A stretch of DNA of 64,000 nt from Bacillus smithii (GTDB lineage Bacteria; Bacillota; Bacilli; Bacillales; DSM-4216). The notes beneath the pieces were generated by a model that saw only the letters and a list, made by a program, of their open reading frames with translations, searched no databases and was not told where the DNA came from. A program made the translations under genes and the position numbers. Shown here piece after piece: positions 7,905 to 17,671 of this stretch. Location of the stretch: contig NZ_CP012024.1 of NCBI RefSeq assembly GCF_001050115.1, positions 1,654,001 to 1,718,000 of the forward strand, given 5' to 3'. The number at the start of each line of letters is the position of its first letter. Positions within the stretch are counted from its first letter, which is position 1.

Positions 7905-9329
7905 ATGTATCCAAACAAAATGTATATAGATGGACAGTGGGTGGATGCAAAAGAAACCATTGATGTCATCAATCCAGCTACAAAGGAGATCATCGGCACT
8001 ATTCCCAACGGTGGTAAAAAAGAAGCAAAAATGGCAATAGATGCGGCATACTCTGCCTTCAAGGAGTGGTCTAAAAAGACTGCCGAAGAGCGCAGTCAAC
8101 TTTTATTAAAATGGCATTGCTTAATTGAAGAACATACGGACGAACTAGCGGAAATCATAACAACTGAACTAGGAAAACCTCTTTCCGAAGCAAAAGGAGA
8201 AATTTTTTATGCCAATAGCTATATCTCTTGGTTTGCTGAAGAAGCAAAACGAATTTATGGCGAAACGATTCCGGCATCTTCTCCCAATAAACGTATTATA
8301 GTCAAAAAACAGCCTGTAGGTGTTGTTGCAGCCATCACTCCATGGAATTTTCCGGCAGCCATGATTACACGAAAAATTGCACCAGCTCTTGCTGCTGGTT
8401 GTACAACCGTTTTGAAACCATCTGAAGAGACGCCTTTCACTGCTTTGAAATTGGCAGAACTCGCTGAGCAAGCCGGGATTCCAAAGGGTGTCATAAATAT
8501 TGTAACAGGCGATGCAGAACCGATTGTGGATGTTTGGCAAAAAGATGAACGTGTACGCAAGCTCACTTTTACCGGTTCTACACGCGTAGGGAAAATTTTA
8601 ATGCGCGGGGCCGCTGACACTGTGAAAAAAATATCTCTCGAATTAGGAGGGCATGCTCCGTTCATCGTAACAGCTAATGCAGATATAGAGAAAGCTTTAG
8701 AGGGGGTTATGGCGTCTAAATTTAGAAATGCCGGCCAAACCTGTGTATGTGCAAACCGTATTTTTGTTGAAGAAGGAATCGCTGAAGAATTTTCTAATAA
8801 ACTAGCAGAAAAAGTGTCAAAATTGAAAGTGGGTAATGGATTTGAAGAGGGTGTAGATATAGGTCCACTCATTAATGAAGCAGCCGTTCGGAAAGTAAAG
8901 GCACAAATTGAAGATGCAAAACAAAAAGGAGCTAAAATCCTTGTAGGAGGTAACTCCATAAAAGAAGAAGAAGGCTTTTTTATGGAACCAACTGTTATTA
9001 TGAATGCTACTGACGATATGTACTGCATGCATGAGGAAACATTCGGGCCGCTTGCTCCTATCACAACATTTAAAACAGTAGAAGAAGCTATTGAACGTGC
9101 TAATAATAGTCCTTATGGATTGGCTGCTTACGTATTTACAGAGAATATTCAAGAAGCAGTTTATATAACAGAGGCATTAGAATATGGAATTATTGGTTTA
9201 AATGATGGTTCTCCTTCGGCCGCCCAAGCACCATTCGGTGGATTTAAAGAGAGTGGGATCGGTCGTGAAGGAAGCCATTATGGAATTGAAGACTATCTAG
9301 AAATTAAGTATATTTCACTTGGATTGTAA
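7905..9329 (+). CDS. gabD: NAD(P)-dependent aldehyde dehydrogenase, succinate-semialdehyde dehydrogenase type
   Basis: 474 residues from ATG 7905, chosen because AAGGAGG precedes it at ideal spacing; an in-frame ATG at 7866 lacks one. The family's catalytic features are all present: Asn148 (TPWNFP), the cofactor loop GSTRVG (224-229), Glu246 (LELGGHAPF) and the nucleophile Cys280 ([11 protein letters not shown]). The sequence resembles GabD enzymes that oxidise succinate semialdehyde to succinate. The branch also includes enzymes for aromatic and other aldehydes. A divergent LysR regulator and a downstream FUSC/ArAE exporter gene make an aldehyde-detoxification role at least as likely as GABA catabolism; no GABA transaminase is nearby. 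Confidence 0.85.
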   Translation: MYPNKMYIDGQWVDAKETIDVINPATKEIIGTIPNGGKKEAKMAIDAAYSAFKEWSKKTAEERSQLLLKWHCLIEEHTDELAEIITTELGKPLSEAKGEIFYANSYISWFAEEAKRIYGETIPASSPNKRIIVKKQPVGVVAAITPWNFPAAMITRKIAPALAAGCTTVLKPSEETPFTALKLAELAEQAGIPKGVINIVTGDAEPIVDVWQKDERVRKLTFTGSTRVGKILMRGAADTVKKISLELGGHAPFIVTANADIEKALEGVMASKFRNAGQTCVCANRIFVEEGIAEEFSNKLAEKVSKLKVGNGFEEGVDIGPLINEAAVRKVKAQIEDAKQKGAKILVGGNSIKEEEGFFMEPTVIMNATDDMYCMHEETFGPLAPITTFKTVEEAIERANNSPYGLAAYVFTENIQEAVYITEALEYGIIGLNDGSPSAAQAPFGGFKESGIGREGSHYGIEDYLEIKYISLGL

Positions 9330-9373
9330 TTGTGCCTCATAATAACAAAAAGGATCATAACGGGGAAATATCG

Positions 9374-9901
9374 ATGAACACCAAAGTGTTTATAAAGCAT
9401 CTTAGCAGAGAACTAAATCGTGCAGGCATCACCTTACAGACTTTTAAAATATCACTAGCAGCAGGAATTTCATGGTGGCTGGCGACTTTCATTACTCCCC
9501 ATTTCTATCCTTATATCGCTCCGTTAACAGCCGTTTTAATTACCAATACGACTTTTGAAAAGGCTGTAACCAAAGCGATTCATCGTTTCTTAGGGGTTGT
9601 AGGTGGAGTGGCATGCAGTCTGATTGTCTCTCAGTGGATCATGCCTTCAGGAATGGCCGCTTTTCTAAGTATTTTTATAGGGATGGCAATGGCGAAAACT
9701 CTTAAACTTCATCAAGACAGCATCTCACAAATAGGCGTAACTGTCGTAATGGTTTTGGCTTTTTTGCATTCGGGAGGTTATGAATGGGCCCGCATCATGG
9801 AGACAGTCATAGGATCAGTCGTTGCCATTTTTGTCACGATTCTATTACCTAACAGGAAAGCTGGTCATGAAGATACCCTTGACCTCGGCAAAGCAACGTA
9901 A
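9374..9901 (+). CDS. FUSC / aromatic acid exporter family membrane protein
   Basis: 175 residues from ATG 9374 with GGGGAA upstream. Four to five hydrophobic segments are visible (ISLAAGISWWLATFI, IAPLTAVLI, FLGVVGGVACSLIV, FLSIFIGMAMA, VIGSVVAIFVTILL). This is the ArAE_1/FUSC N-terminal membrane domain. Family members such as YgaE-type proteins are about twice as long with a cytoplasmic C-terminal part. This one ends after the membrane domain, 54 bases before an IS66 element, so it may be a short natural form or 3'-truncated. The gene is 44 bases downstream of the aldehyde dehydrogenase, implying an operon that oxidises an aldehyde and exports the acid (inference). Confidence 0.75.
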   Translation: MNTKVFIKHLSRELNRAGITLQTFKISLAAGISWWLATFITPHFYPYIAPLTAVLITNTTFEKAVTKAIHRFLGVVGGVACSLIVSQWIMPSGMAAFLSIFIGMAMAKTLKLHQDSISQIGVTVVMVLAFLHSGGYEWARIMETVIGSVVAIFVTILLPNRKAGHEDTLDLGKAT

Positions 9902-10039
9902 TATGTTGTTTTTTATGTTTATTATGTCTGTATTTCATTCAATTACTCGAAAAAGGTAAGCGTCAAATCTTGGACACCTTCTTGATGTGCTAATTTCATG
10001 AGATAATCTCCTCAAGATGAAATTGAAGGAGGTTTTTTT

Positions 10040-10360
10040 ATGCCTAAGAATCCTGAATTACGAAAGGTTTGGGAACAACGAATCGCTGACTATCGTAAAA
10101 GCGGTCAAACTCAAGTAAACTGGTGCAAGGAAAATCAATGGAGTATTCACCAGTTTAAATACTGGTTAAGAAAAATTGAAAATCCAATAAAAAATCAAGG
10201 AAAGTCTACAAAATGGGCATCCGTTACCCTAGAAGATCATTCACAAACAGTTGAAAATTCATTACGGATTGAAATTAGTGGGATTTCAATTGAAGTAAAA
10301 CCTGGTTTCGATCCGGCCTTTCTTTCAGAAGTGGTTAGGACGTTGAAATCAACATGTTAG
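10040..10360 (+). CDS. tnpA: IS66 accessory protein TnpA
   Basis: 106 residues. The basic N-terminal half has a helix-turn-helix-like pattern (RIADYRKSGQTQVNWCKENQ) found in the first ORF of IS66 elements. It is a small DNA-binding accessory protein, not the catalytic transposase. ATG is preceded by AAGGAGG. Its last codons overlap the start of tnpB (ATGTTAG), implying translational coupling. Confidence 0.85.
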   Translation: MPKNPELRKVWEQRIADYRKSGQTQVNWCKENQWSIHQFKYWLRKIENPIKNQGKSTKWASVTLEDHSQTVENSLRIEISGISIEVKPGFDPAFLSEVVRTLKSTC

Positions 10361-10710
10361 TTGGTACAAGAGCTGAACGAGTTTACTTGGCAAAAGGAAG
10401 TACTGATTTGAGAAAATCCATTGATGGATTAGCTGCTTTGGTGAAAGAGGGATTTGATTTAGATCCCTTTTCATCAAGCTATTTTGTGTTCTGTAATCGA
10501 AAGCGAGATAAATTAAAAATTCTTCACTGGGACTATAATGGTTTTTGGCTTTATTATCGTCGATTGGAAAAAGGAAAATTTCAATGGCCAAATGAAAATG
10601 ACACTGGAACGATACAAATTAGTTATCGGCAATTACGCTGGTTATTGGATGGCCTTGCAATGGAGCAAAAGAAAGCACACCCAGAAGTAAAGGCTAGAAC
10701 AGTTATATGA
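10354..10710 (+). CDS. tnpB: IS66 accessory protein TnpB
   Basis: 118 residues. The pattern VYLAKGSTDLRKSIDGL followed by VFCNRKRDKLKILHWD and FWLYYRRLEKGKF is diagnostic of IS66 Orf2/TnpB. It overlaps tnpA by 7 bases. It is required for transposition in this family although its biochemical role is unclear. Confidence 0.92.
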   Translation: MLVGTRAERVYLAKGSTDLRKSIDGLAALVKEGFDLDPFSSSYFVFCNRKRDKLKILHWDYNGFWLYYRRLEKGKFQWPNENDTGTIQISYRQLRWLLDGLAMEQKKAHPEVKARTVI

Positions 10711-10771
10711 ATTTTTTACTTTTAACAAAAACCTTGGAGGAAAATAGCTAAAACCGTCGAATTATTACTAC

Positions 10772-12349
10772 ATGATGAAAAATTTAAAGAATCCTACCCA
10801 AAACCCATTTGAATTAATTGAAAAACTTCAACAGCAAATCGTTGAATTGACGGCGAAATTACGATGGTATGAAGAACAGTATCGTCTTAGTCAAAAACGA
10901 AAATTTGGCTCTTCAAGCGAAAAAACAAATCCTAATCAATTAGAACTACCTTTATTCAATGAAGCAGAGGTAGAGTCTAATGTAAAAGCCGAAGAGCCAA
11001 CTGTTGAAACAATTACATATCGTCGTAAAAAGAAACGTGGTCAACGTCAAGCTACGTTTGAAAACCTGCCTATGGAAACGATTGAATATCGTTTACCCGA
11101 AGAAGAGCAGGTCTGTTCGTGTTGCGGTGAAAAAACACACGAAATGAGCACAGAAGTACGACAAGAATTAGTGATTATTCCGGCTCAAGTCAAAGTTTTA
11201 AAACACGTTCGATATGTCTATGGATGCCGTCATTGTGAGCGTAATGAAATAGAGACACCAATCGTTACAGCACCTGCCCCAAAATCTGTGTATCCAAAAA
11301 GTTTAGCTTCACCGTCAAGCATGGCATATATTATGAATCAAAAATATGTAGAGGGGCTACCTCTATATCGCCAAGAACAACAGTTCAAACGATTAGGTGT
11401 GATCTTATCCAGGCAAACCATGGCCAATTGGATGCTTTATGGTGCCGAAAAATGGCTTGCGCCAATTTATCAACGAATGAAAGAGCATCTCCTCTCTAAA
11501 GACATTCTACATGCGGATGAAACAACTGTTCAGGTTTTACATGAACCTGGAAGGTCAAGTACATCGAAATCTTACATGTGGCTTTATCGGACTGGAAGAG
11601 AGGATCCACCACTTGTCCTTTATGACTATCAGGAAACTAGAGCAGGAGAACATGCCAAAGAATTCCTAAAAGGGTTTAAAGGATACCTGCATGTCGATGG
11701 ATATGCAGGATACCATAAGGTATCCGGCGTAACATTAGTTGGATGTTGGGCTCATGCCCGCAGAAAGTTCGATGAGGCTTTAAACGTACTTCCTGAATCC
11801 AAACGTCATTCAGCAGTCACAGTTCGGGAAGGACTCAATTTCTGTAATCAGCTATTTGCCATCGAGCGTGATTTGAAAGAATGTACACCAGAAGAACGAT
11901 ATAAAAAACGACTTAAACACAGCCAACCATTGTTGGAGGCTTTTTCAGCATGGCTAAAAACAGAGAAAAGCAATGTTTTACCAAAGAGTCTATTAGGTCA
12001 AGCCATTACATACTGCCTCAACCAATGGGAAAAACTCGTGGCATTTTTAGAGGATGGACGTTTAGAAATCGATAATAATCGAAGTGAACGATCCATTAAA
12101 CCATTTGTGATCGGTAGGAAGAACTGGATTTTTAGCAATACTCCGAAAGGAGCTAAGGCCAGCTCAATCATTTACAGTATTGTGGAGACAGCAAAAGAGA
12201 ATAAATTAAATCCATTTTATTATCTTCGCTACTTATTTGAAAGGCTTCCCAATATGGATATAAGCAATATGGATGAGCTTGATCAACTACTTCCTTGGTC
12301 CAAAACAATTCCTTTGAATTGTCGGGTTTTTAATAACTTATCACAATAA
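10772..12349 (+). CDS. tnpC: IS66 transposase TnpC
   Basis: 525 residues. The order is an N-terminal coiled coil, a zinc-finger-like segment ([10 protein letters not shown], then CRHCE), and the DDE catalytic domain. The acidic residues appear in [19 protein letters not shown] and [20 protein letters not shown]. All expected motifs are intact, so the element may still be active. The GGAGG near 10736 is more than 30 bases from ATG 10772, so the true start is somewhat uncertain. Confidence 0.93.
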   Translation: MMKNLKNPTQNPFELIEKLQQQIVELTAKLRWYEEQYRLSQKRKFGSSSEKTNPNQLELPLFNEAEVESNVKAEEPTVETITYRRKKKRGQRQATFENLPMETIEYRLPEEEQVCSCCGEKTHEMSTEVRQELVIIPAQVKVLKHVRYVYGCRHCERNEIETPIVTAPAPKSVYPKSLASPSSMAYIMNQKYVEGLPLYRQEQQFKRLGVILSRQTMANWMLYGAEKWLAPIYQRMKEHLLSKDILHADETTVQVLHEPGRSSTSKSYMWLYRTGREDPPLVLYDYQETRAGEHAKEFLKGFKGYLHVDGYAGYHKVSGVTLVGCWAHARRKFDEALNVLPESKRHSAVTVREGLNFCNQLFAIERDLKECTPEERYKKRLKHSQPLLEAFSAWLKTEKSNVLPKSLLGQAITYCLNQWEKLVAFLEDGRLEIDNNRSERSIKPFVIGRKNWIFSNTPKGAKASSIIYSIVETAKENKLNPFYYLRYLFERLPNMDISNMDELDQLLPWSKTIPLNCRVFNNLSQ

Positions 12350-12412
12350 TAGTATTTAATCCCTATCATTAAAAGGTGGGGATTATTTTACGCTTACTTT
12401 TATAGGGAGTAT

Positions 12413-13102
12413 ATGAATGGAGTTGAGCTTACTCACGAAGAAAGAAGGCTTAAGGAACTATCTGATCTTACTCACAGCGCTACTAGTGCACGAGAGGCCT
12501 TATCATCTTTGTTAAGAGAACTAGGATTAGCAAAATCAAGATTAGGGATCGATGAAGATGGCATGACAATGGCTTGTTTAAGTCATATTAAAAGTAGATT
12601 TCCAGGTATAGAATTTATATTTTTTTCTAACAAAATTAGGCAGATAAGGGCTGTTAAAACACCACATGAGATAGATGCGCTTACTTACGCGGCAAATTGT
12701 GTGGAAAAAGCCATTGAAGATGTTATCAGTAATCTCAAAGAAGGCATTAGTGAATTAGAAATAGCAAACATGTTTAATACATCTATAGCCAGTCAAGGAG
12801 CTATCGCTGCTTTACCAATGATCAAAATAGGTAGACACGCGGTTGGAGGACAACGTAGACAAAAATCGGAAATTAAGCTCCAACCTGGGGACTTAATATG
12901 GTTTGATTGCGATGTAGTCTGTAATGGGTATTGGGCAGATAATGCACGGGTGTTCTCATATAAATATATGAAACCCGAGTATGATAAATTTAATGCATTG
13001 TACAAGGGACAGCTTGTGGCAATTAATGAAGTAAAGATCGGTATGAAGGGAAAAGATGTATTTAAATTAACAATGAGTGCGGGTCTGAAAAAATTTCCAT
13101 AA
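12413..13102 (+). pseudogene. M24-family (Xaa-Pro type) peptidase, broken at both ends
   Basis: The 229-residue frame contains the end of a creatinase-N domain followed by the start of an M24 pita-bread domain. RAVKTPHEID and the first two metal ligands (DCDV, then DNARVF) are visible. The His and two Glu ligands that complete the active site are missing, and the frame ends in LTMSAGLKKFP. The 5' end is cut at the IS66 boundary. It is inactive as a peptidase. Confidence 0.8.
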
Positions 13103-13189
13103 AGTCTTGACTTACTCTCCAATGCCGCTTAATATGCAGAGTGTTCCTGTAAGTAATTGGAATAATAATCAACGGGGAAGGTGAGAAAG

Positions 13190-13666
13190 ATGAAATCCAT
13201 TTGTGTATTTTGTGGTTCAAACTATGGGAATGACATGGAGTTTAAGCAAGCAGCCAGAGAGCTTGGAAAGTTCCTTGCCAATAAAAAAATATCCCTGATT
13301 TACGGTGGAGGGAAGGCGGGGCTAATGGGGGAAATTGCAGATGCTGTCTTAAGCCATAAAGGCCATGTTATTGGGATCATACCTAAGTTTTTAAAAGATA
13401 AGGAACTAGCACATGAAAATATAAGTGAACTCTTTATTGTAGACACAATGCATACACGCAAAGCGAAAATGTATGAGTTAGCAGATGGATTTATTGTCAT
13501 GCCTGGAGGTTATGGAACTTATGAAGAACTTTTTGAAGTGCTCTCTTGGTTGCAAATAGGCATACATAATAAGCCAATTGCTCTGCTTAATGTCAATGGT
13601 TTCTTCGATCCTCTCATAAAATTGATGGAGAATTTCAAACCTAATTTAGTAAATAAATGGACATGA
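13190..13666 (+). CDS. LOG-family nucleoside-monophosphate phosphoribohydrolase (YvdD-like), shortened
   Basis: 158 residues from ATG 13190 (GGGGAAGGTGAG upstream). Rossmann-like LOG motifs are present: FCGSNYGND, IYGGGKAGLMG and the signature MPGGYGTYEELFE. Relatives of about 190 residues hydrolyse the N-glycosidic bond of nucleoside monophosphates. Here the sequence is normal to LIKLMEN and then goes straight to FKPNLVNKWT. That end resembles the usual extreme C-terminus (YPILEKKW type), so about 30-35 residues near the end appear to have been lost in frame (inference from memory of the family). The catalytic region is retained; the oligomer contacts may not be. Confidence 0.75.
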   Translation: MKSICVFCGSNYGNDMEFKQAARELGKFLANKKISLIYGGGKAGLMGEIADAVLSHKGHVIGIIPKFLKDKELAHENISELFIVDTMHTRKAKMYELADGFIVMPGGYGTYEELFEVLSWLQIGIHNKPIALLNVNGFFDPLIKLMENFKPNLVNKWT

Positions 13667-13970
13667 TACCTCTCCTGATGGCAAATCGACCTGTATCATT
13701 TTCTAGATAGCGAAAGAGTTTTTGCAACTCCTGCAAGTTCATATATACAGGTAGTTTATTATCAATCTTCGGGGTTTCGATACCAACCATAAAATCATTC
13801 ATCAACAGGTTTTCGCGTGTACAGTACTTCATAAACGATTTTAAACAAGAGATTTTTCGGTGAATCGTTCTAGGTTTCATGTTTTCTTTTGTAATTTGTT
13901 CTTGGATAAAACGTCGCACGAGAGTTTTATGAATGTCATTCAATTCAAGGGATCGATGATGCTTTAGCAA
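13641..13970 (-). pseudogene. Tyrosine recombinase/integrase fragment (N-terminal SAM-like domain only)
   Basis: About 100 residues resembling the core-binding domain of XerC/XerD-type integrases (FIQEQITKENMKPRTIHRKI, YCTRENLL, LQKLFRYLENDTGRFAIR). The frame then runs into the end of the oppositely oriented LOG gene near 13670 and stops. The catalytic Arg/His/Tyr domain is missing and a stop lies just upstream of the 5' end. It is a dead remnant. Confidence 0.75.
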
Positions 13971-14584
<614 letters not shown>

Positions 14585-14586
14585 AC

Positions 14587-15948
14587 TCAACTTTCGCACA
14601 CAGAAATATGGAGACAGTCCTTGATATAACGAGGTAAAGAAGTAATCCAATTGGACAGTTGACACTGAAAAATGTCCATACTCAAATAAACCTTAGCTTC
14701 AGCCAAAGTTTGGAAAAGAGAAATCAATTGTAGTAAAGCCGTTTTAAAGTCCATCTCCTTTACTTCGTCACATAGAAACAAGAATAAGTTGCCCATGGTC
14801 TTCGGATCCTCTTCTTTCCGAAGTTGCCAAGCAATCAAGATATACCGAGTGAAGACAATGGTAGTATGGCTAATCATCATGTCATAGGAACGACCTTGAA
14901 ACTCTTTGGCTAAATGTAAAAACGATTTACTGAATTTAAAAAAGGTTTCAATGTCCCAACGCATCCCATAGATTCGAACGATTTCTTCATTAGACAGCGT
15001 GGTATCTGTACTCAAAATGGCTAGCCATTCACTTTGGTTGTTTCGATTCCGCACAAACACGATTTTCACTGGTAAACCCGTATGAAGGGTTGCGTGAATC
15101 GAGCCGAGTGTTTCTTTTTTGCCAATGTCTCGTTTCGCTTTTCGATACAGTTGTTCCAAGGTTAAACGTTCTCCGTTGAAAAGATACCGTTGTTTCAGCT
15201 GTTTGACCATACCAATGACAAAAAGGCCTTTGGAGTGAATCTTCTCCACCAACGGGGCATGAGTAAACCATGTATCCATGAGCACATAATCAGCGAAAAT
15301 TCCTTTATCCAATGCATGTTCTACTAATTTCAACACCATGTTTGGTTTTGCTTCCAATGCCTCGAGCCGTCGTTTGTAGCCTGTGGTTCGTTTATCAATG
15401 GACGAATGGATTTCGTTCAAGCGATTCTTTTGGTTCGCTGAACTCAAAAGAGCGAAATCGATAGGTACAAATGTAAAGCCATCGGACCATCCGAGCGTTA
15501 ATAGTTGAAAACCATTGACAAACTGACGAGTGGAATGATCGAATACTTTAGCTAGAAGCTCAACCGATTTACTACGGTTACGAGAATAAATCGAATCGTC
15601 TACAATAAACACGGTAACACGGCGCTTCGAAATCGTTTGTTTCACACGACGAATCACTTCGGAGCTCAGAGATAGTAAAAAGGTTCTCCAGTTATACGTA
15701 GACGAGTTCAAAAAACGATAAATGGTATCTTTTCCTGGTAAATCGGCAGCCTTTTTGCTTTGTAAGGCGTGGTACCAGTTTCTGTATTGAAAAACAAGAA
15801 GAAATAATAGTTGAAAAATCGATAAACAAGAATAACCACAAGCCTTGATAATTCCTGCTTTTCTTAAATGATTACCAATTTGTAATTCAGAAAATCCGTC
15901 TTTTATTTCTTTTGGTAATTGCGCAAAATACTCTTTTTTCGTTATCAT
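14587..15948 (-). CDS. IS4-type DDE transposase
   Basis: 453 residues, DDE_Tnp_1 type. Catalytic residues are visible: Asp117/118 in FIVDDS, Asp225 in VLMDTWFTH, and the YREK-like signature Tyr327-Arg330-Glu334 in YGMRWDIETFF. Length and motifs suggest an intact enzyme. ATG is preceded on the minus strand by AAAGGTG, and that ribosome binding site lies inside a long hairpin. The stop codon is close to the left terminal repeat. The exact IS4 subgroup is uncertain. Confidence 0.9.
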   Translation of the reverse strand: MITKKEYFAQLPKEIKDGFSELQIGNHLRKAGIIKACGYSCLSIFQLLFLLVFQYRNWYHALQSKKAADLPGKDTIYRFLNSSTYNWRTFLLSLSSEVIRRVKQTISKRRVTVFIVDDSIYSRNRSKSVELLAKVFDHSTRQFVNGFQLLTLGWSDGFTFVPIDFALLSSANQKNRLNEIHSSIDKRTTGYKRRLEALEAKPNMVLKLVEHALDKGIFADYVLMDTWFTHAPLVEKIHSKGLFVIGMVKQLKQRYLFNGERLTLEQLYRKAKRDIGKKETLGSIHATLHTGLPVKIVFVRNRNNQSEWLAILSTDTTLSNEEIVRIYGMRWDIETFFKFSKSFLHLAKEFQGRSYDMMISHTTIVFTRYILIAWQLRKEEDPKTMGNLFLFLCDEVKEMDFKTALLQLISLFQTLAEAKVYLSMDIFQCQLSNWITSLPRYIKDCLHISVCES

Positions 15949-15954
15949 AATGGT

Positions 15955-16017
15955 GACACCTTTCTTTCTTTGGTTTTTGGTTTGGTCACCAATAGTTTAC
16001 CAAAAGAAAGAGGTGTC
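15955..16017 (-). promoter_or_regulatory. Hairpin that can mask the transposase ribosome binding site
   Basis: GACACCTTTCTTTCTTTGG (15955-15973) and the near-complement CCAAAAGAAAGAGGTGTC (16000-16017) form a long stem. On the minus strand its second arm contains the AAAGGTG ribosome binding site of the transposase. Transcripts reading in from outside would fold and hide the site; a transcript starting inside the loop would not. On the plus strand the hairpin is followed by a T-rich tract and could act as a terminator. This kind of protection is known for IS10/IS231-like elements. Confidence 0.6.
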
Positions 16018-16124
16018 TTTTTGTTTTTTAGACGAATTTTTTCAGTGTCAAGTGAATATGAGATACCCAAAGAAACCTATCAAATCAAGGATTATTCATA
16101 AATTTTTCACTGCGAAAGTTGAGT

Positions 16125-16472
16125 AATTCATTTTTCATTTATCCTCCTCCCTATTTTCCACCTAAAAGTCGTTCTGATGCTGCTGTTGCAGAGGACTCAC
16201 CACTTGGTATTAGTTATATAAGATGGATATTTGAGACCATGCGGAGATATTCACTGGAATGATCCCCTTCTACTTTCGCACAGCATGAAACGCTTAAATT
16301 TCAATTTAACTGCTTCAAAACAGTTGCCTAACTATCCTTCTTTCTTTTTGCTTCGACCTTCCATCTTGTCAGTGTTACAATGCGTTCGTATTATTAAATA
16401 AAAGACAATTTTCATATCCTTTTTTGAAACCATTTGGCCTTTCGTTCGTAAAGAAAGTAAGGAGGCGATTGG
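16125..16472. other. Gene-free stretch with a possible coding remnant
   Basis: From the IS edge an open frame without a start runs to TGA 16260-16262. It encodes about 45 residues including PPKSRSDAAVAEDSPLGISY. It may be the tail of a gene interrupted by the insertion, but I do not recognise it. The remainder up to the ribosome binding site at 16459 shows nothing clear. Confidence 0.3.
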
Positions 16473-16595
16473 ATGCTAAAAAAATTTTTAAAAAGAATTT
16501 TAGACTCCTCTGCTTACCGTCACCATTCCCATTATAGCAGCGACGACAGCAGAAAATGGGAAAGAAGACACTCTTCCCACTACGGTCACCATTAA
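16473..16595 (+). CDS. Small His/Ser-rich protein next to the kinase gene
   Basis: 40 codons from ATG 16473, strongly supported by TAAGGAGG upstream. A basic amphipathic start (MLKKFLKRILD) is followed by a His/Tyr/Ser-rich tail ending HSSHYGHH. No known family is assigned with confidence. After the stop, skipping the four bases TAAT (16593-16596) gives YYKKKWKSSGFFFRSHSS to a TAA at 16657. That reads like a natural continuation, so the gene may originally have been about 60 codons and have been cut short. It is probably co-transcribed with the kinase gene 70 bases downstream. Confidence 0.6.
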   Translation: MLKKFLKRILDSSAYRHHSHYSSDDSRKWERRHSSHYGHH

Positions 16596-16662
16596 TTACT
16601 ATAAGAAAAAATGGAAATCGAGCGGATTTTTCTTCCGTTCCCATAGCAGCTAATAAAGTCGG

Positions 16663-17499
16663 ATGCGTATGAAGAAGTGGATAGACTTATTCGAAAGGGC
16701 CTTAAAAGTCGGAACCGTTCTCAACAATCGTTATGAAATCGTTCGATTGTTGGGTAAAGGAGGATATGGGCTGGTGTATGAAGCTCTTGACAACTCACTT
16801 GGCCAAAAAGTGGTTGTCAAACAATTAAGGAAGCGAAGAGCAAAATCCCAAAAGGATTGTCTCGCTTTTGAAAATGAAGCTGCCATATTGAAGTCTCTTT
16901 CCCATCCGGCTTTTCCTTCCTACATCGATTCTTTTCAAGATCAGACCGGAAAATTTATAGTGATGGAAAAATTGGACGGATACTCATTTGAAGAACTTAT
17001 TTTTCAACAAAAAAAGGAATTTGATCATGACGATTCTTTGCTGATCTTATTAGAAGTGTTAAAACTTGTTCATTTTTTGCATTGCCAAGGGATTATACAC
17101 CGCGATTTGCGGACCCCCAATATCCTGATGAACAACGATCAGCTGTTGATTATTGATTTTGGTTTAGCACGTCGAATAGGAGCTCGTGATGATTTCAATG
17201 AGAAAAATTTCAAACATGTCGCACGATGTTCCTTCTCGTTTCAAGAAGATCTAATGGCACTTGGCCATTTTGTTCTTTTTTTGCTGTATTCAACCTATAA
17301 GCCTGTTTCCATCAGGGAAAAGAGCTGGGAAGAAGAATTGAAGTTGCCTAGAAAAACTAAAGAGGTCATTCGAAAAATGCTTCATATCAGCCCTCCTTAT
17401 GATTCTGTGGAACAAGTGATAGAAGATGTCCAAAACATCCTGTTTTCAAGTCCAAATCAGCGAGAAATAAAACCCATAATCGTTGCTCAAAATGGATAA
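16663..17499 (+). CDS. Serine/threonine protein kinase (YbdM-like)
   Basis: 278 residues, a single cytoplasmic Hanks-type kinase domain with no membrane segment or PASTA repeats. The glycine loop GKGGYG is at 31-36, the ATP-anchoring Lys53 in VVVKQL, the catalytic loop HRDLRTPN at 146-153 and DFG at 165-167. The catalytic loop has Arg150 where eukaryotic-like kinases usually have Lys, a substitution I associate with the YbdM group. The C-terminal lobe appears short. ATG 16663 or 16669 could be the start and neither has a strong ribosome binding site. The adjacent small His/Ser-rich protein is a candidate substrate or partner (inference from position only). Confidence 0.82.
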   Translation: MRMKKWIDLFERALKVGTVLNNRYEIVRLLGKGGYGLVYEALDNSLGQKVVVKQLRKRRAKSQKDCLAFENEAAILKSLSHPAFPSYIDSFQDQTGKFIVMEKLDGYSFEELIFQQKKEFDHDDSLLILLEVLKLVHFLHCQGIIHRDLRTPNILMNNDQLLIIDFGLARRIGARDDFNEKNFKHVARCSFSFQEDLMALGHFVLFLLYSTYKPVSIREKSWEEELKLPRKTKEVIRKMLHISPPYDSVEQVIEDVQNILFSSPNQREIKPIIVAQNG

Positions 17500-17572
17500 C
17501 GTGTAGCTGATTGTGGTTTCGAGATTGTTTGTTCCAATTCATGTTATGAACCATGATAAAAGAATGAAAGAA

Positions 17573-17611
17573 AAGAGCGTGTTTAAATCATCTTTTTTAT
17601 AACACGCTCTT
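17573..17611 (+). terminator. Hairpin after the kinase gene
   Basis: AAGAGCGTGTT (17573-17583) pairs perfectly with AACACGCTCTT (17601-17611). The T-rich sequence lies within the loop rather than after the stem. It is located 75 bases after the kinase stop. Confidence 0.6.
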
Positions 17612-17671
17612 ATAATATTAGAACTATATCACCCTATGTATAACATCTTCTCCTAAGCGTTCATTTATTAG

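Larger units (their letters stand above)
9956..12397 (+). mobile_element. IS66-family insertion sequence, complete
   Basis: 2442 bp bounded by inverted ends: left GTAAGCGTCAAATC, right (complement) GTAAGCGTAAAATA. It has the classic three-gene IS66 layout (accessory orfA, tnpB, tnpC). IS66 elements normally make an 8-bp target duplication. Here the flanks CGAAAAAG (9948-9955) and TTTTATAG (12398-12405) do not match, so a rearrangement probably followed insertion. To its right is a gene fragment lacking its 5' end. Confidence 0.9.
14585..16124 (-). mobile_element. IS4-superfamily insertion sequence, complete
   Basis: 1540 bp. Terminal inverted repeats begin ACTCAACTTTCGCA at both ends (14585-14598 and, inverted, 16111-16124). 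The flanks carry a 5-bp direct repeat AATTC (14580-14584 and 16125-16129), a candidate target duplication. One transposase gene fills the element. A long hairpin sits between the transposase start and the right end. Confidence 0.85.

Noticed and set aside
8255..9064. Long minus-strand open frame (269 codons) inside the aldehyde dehydrogenase gene
   Set aside because: It is antisense to a gene with every family motif intact, has no ribosome binding site, and its Ser/Pro/Phe-rich composition is typical of a reverse-frame shadow.
15919..16101. Plus-strand 60-codon frame in the right part of the IS4-type element
   Set aside because: It covers the transposase start and the hairpin, lacks a ribosome binding site and looks non-coding.
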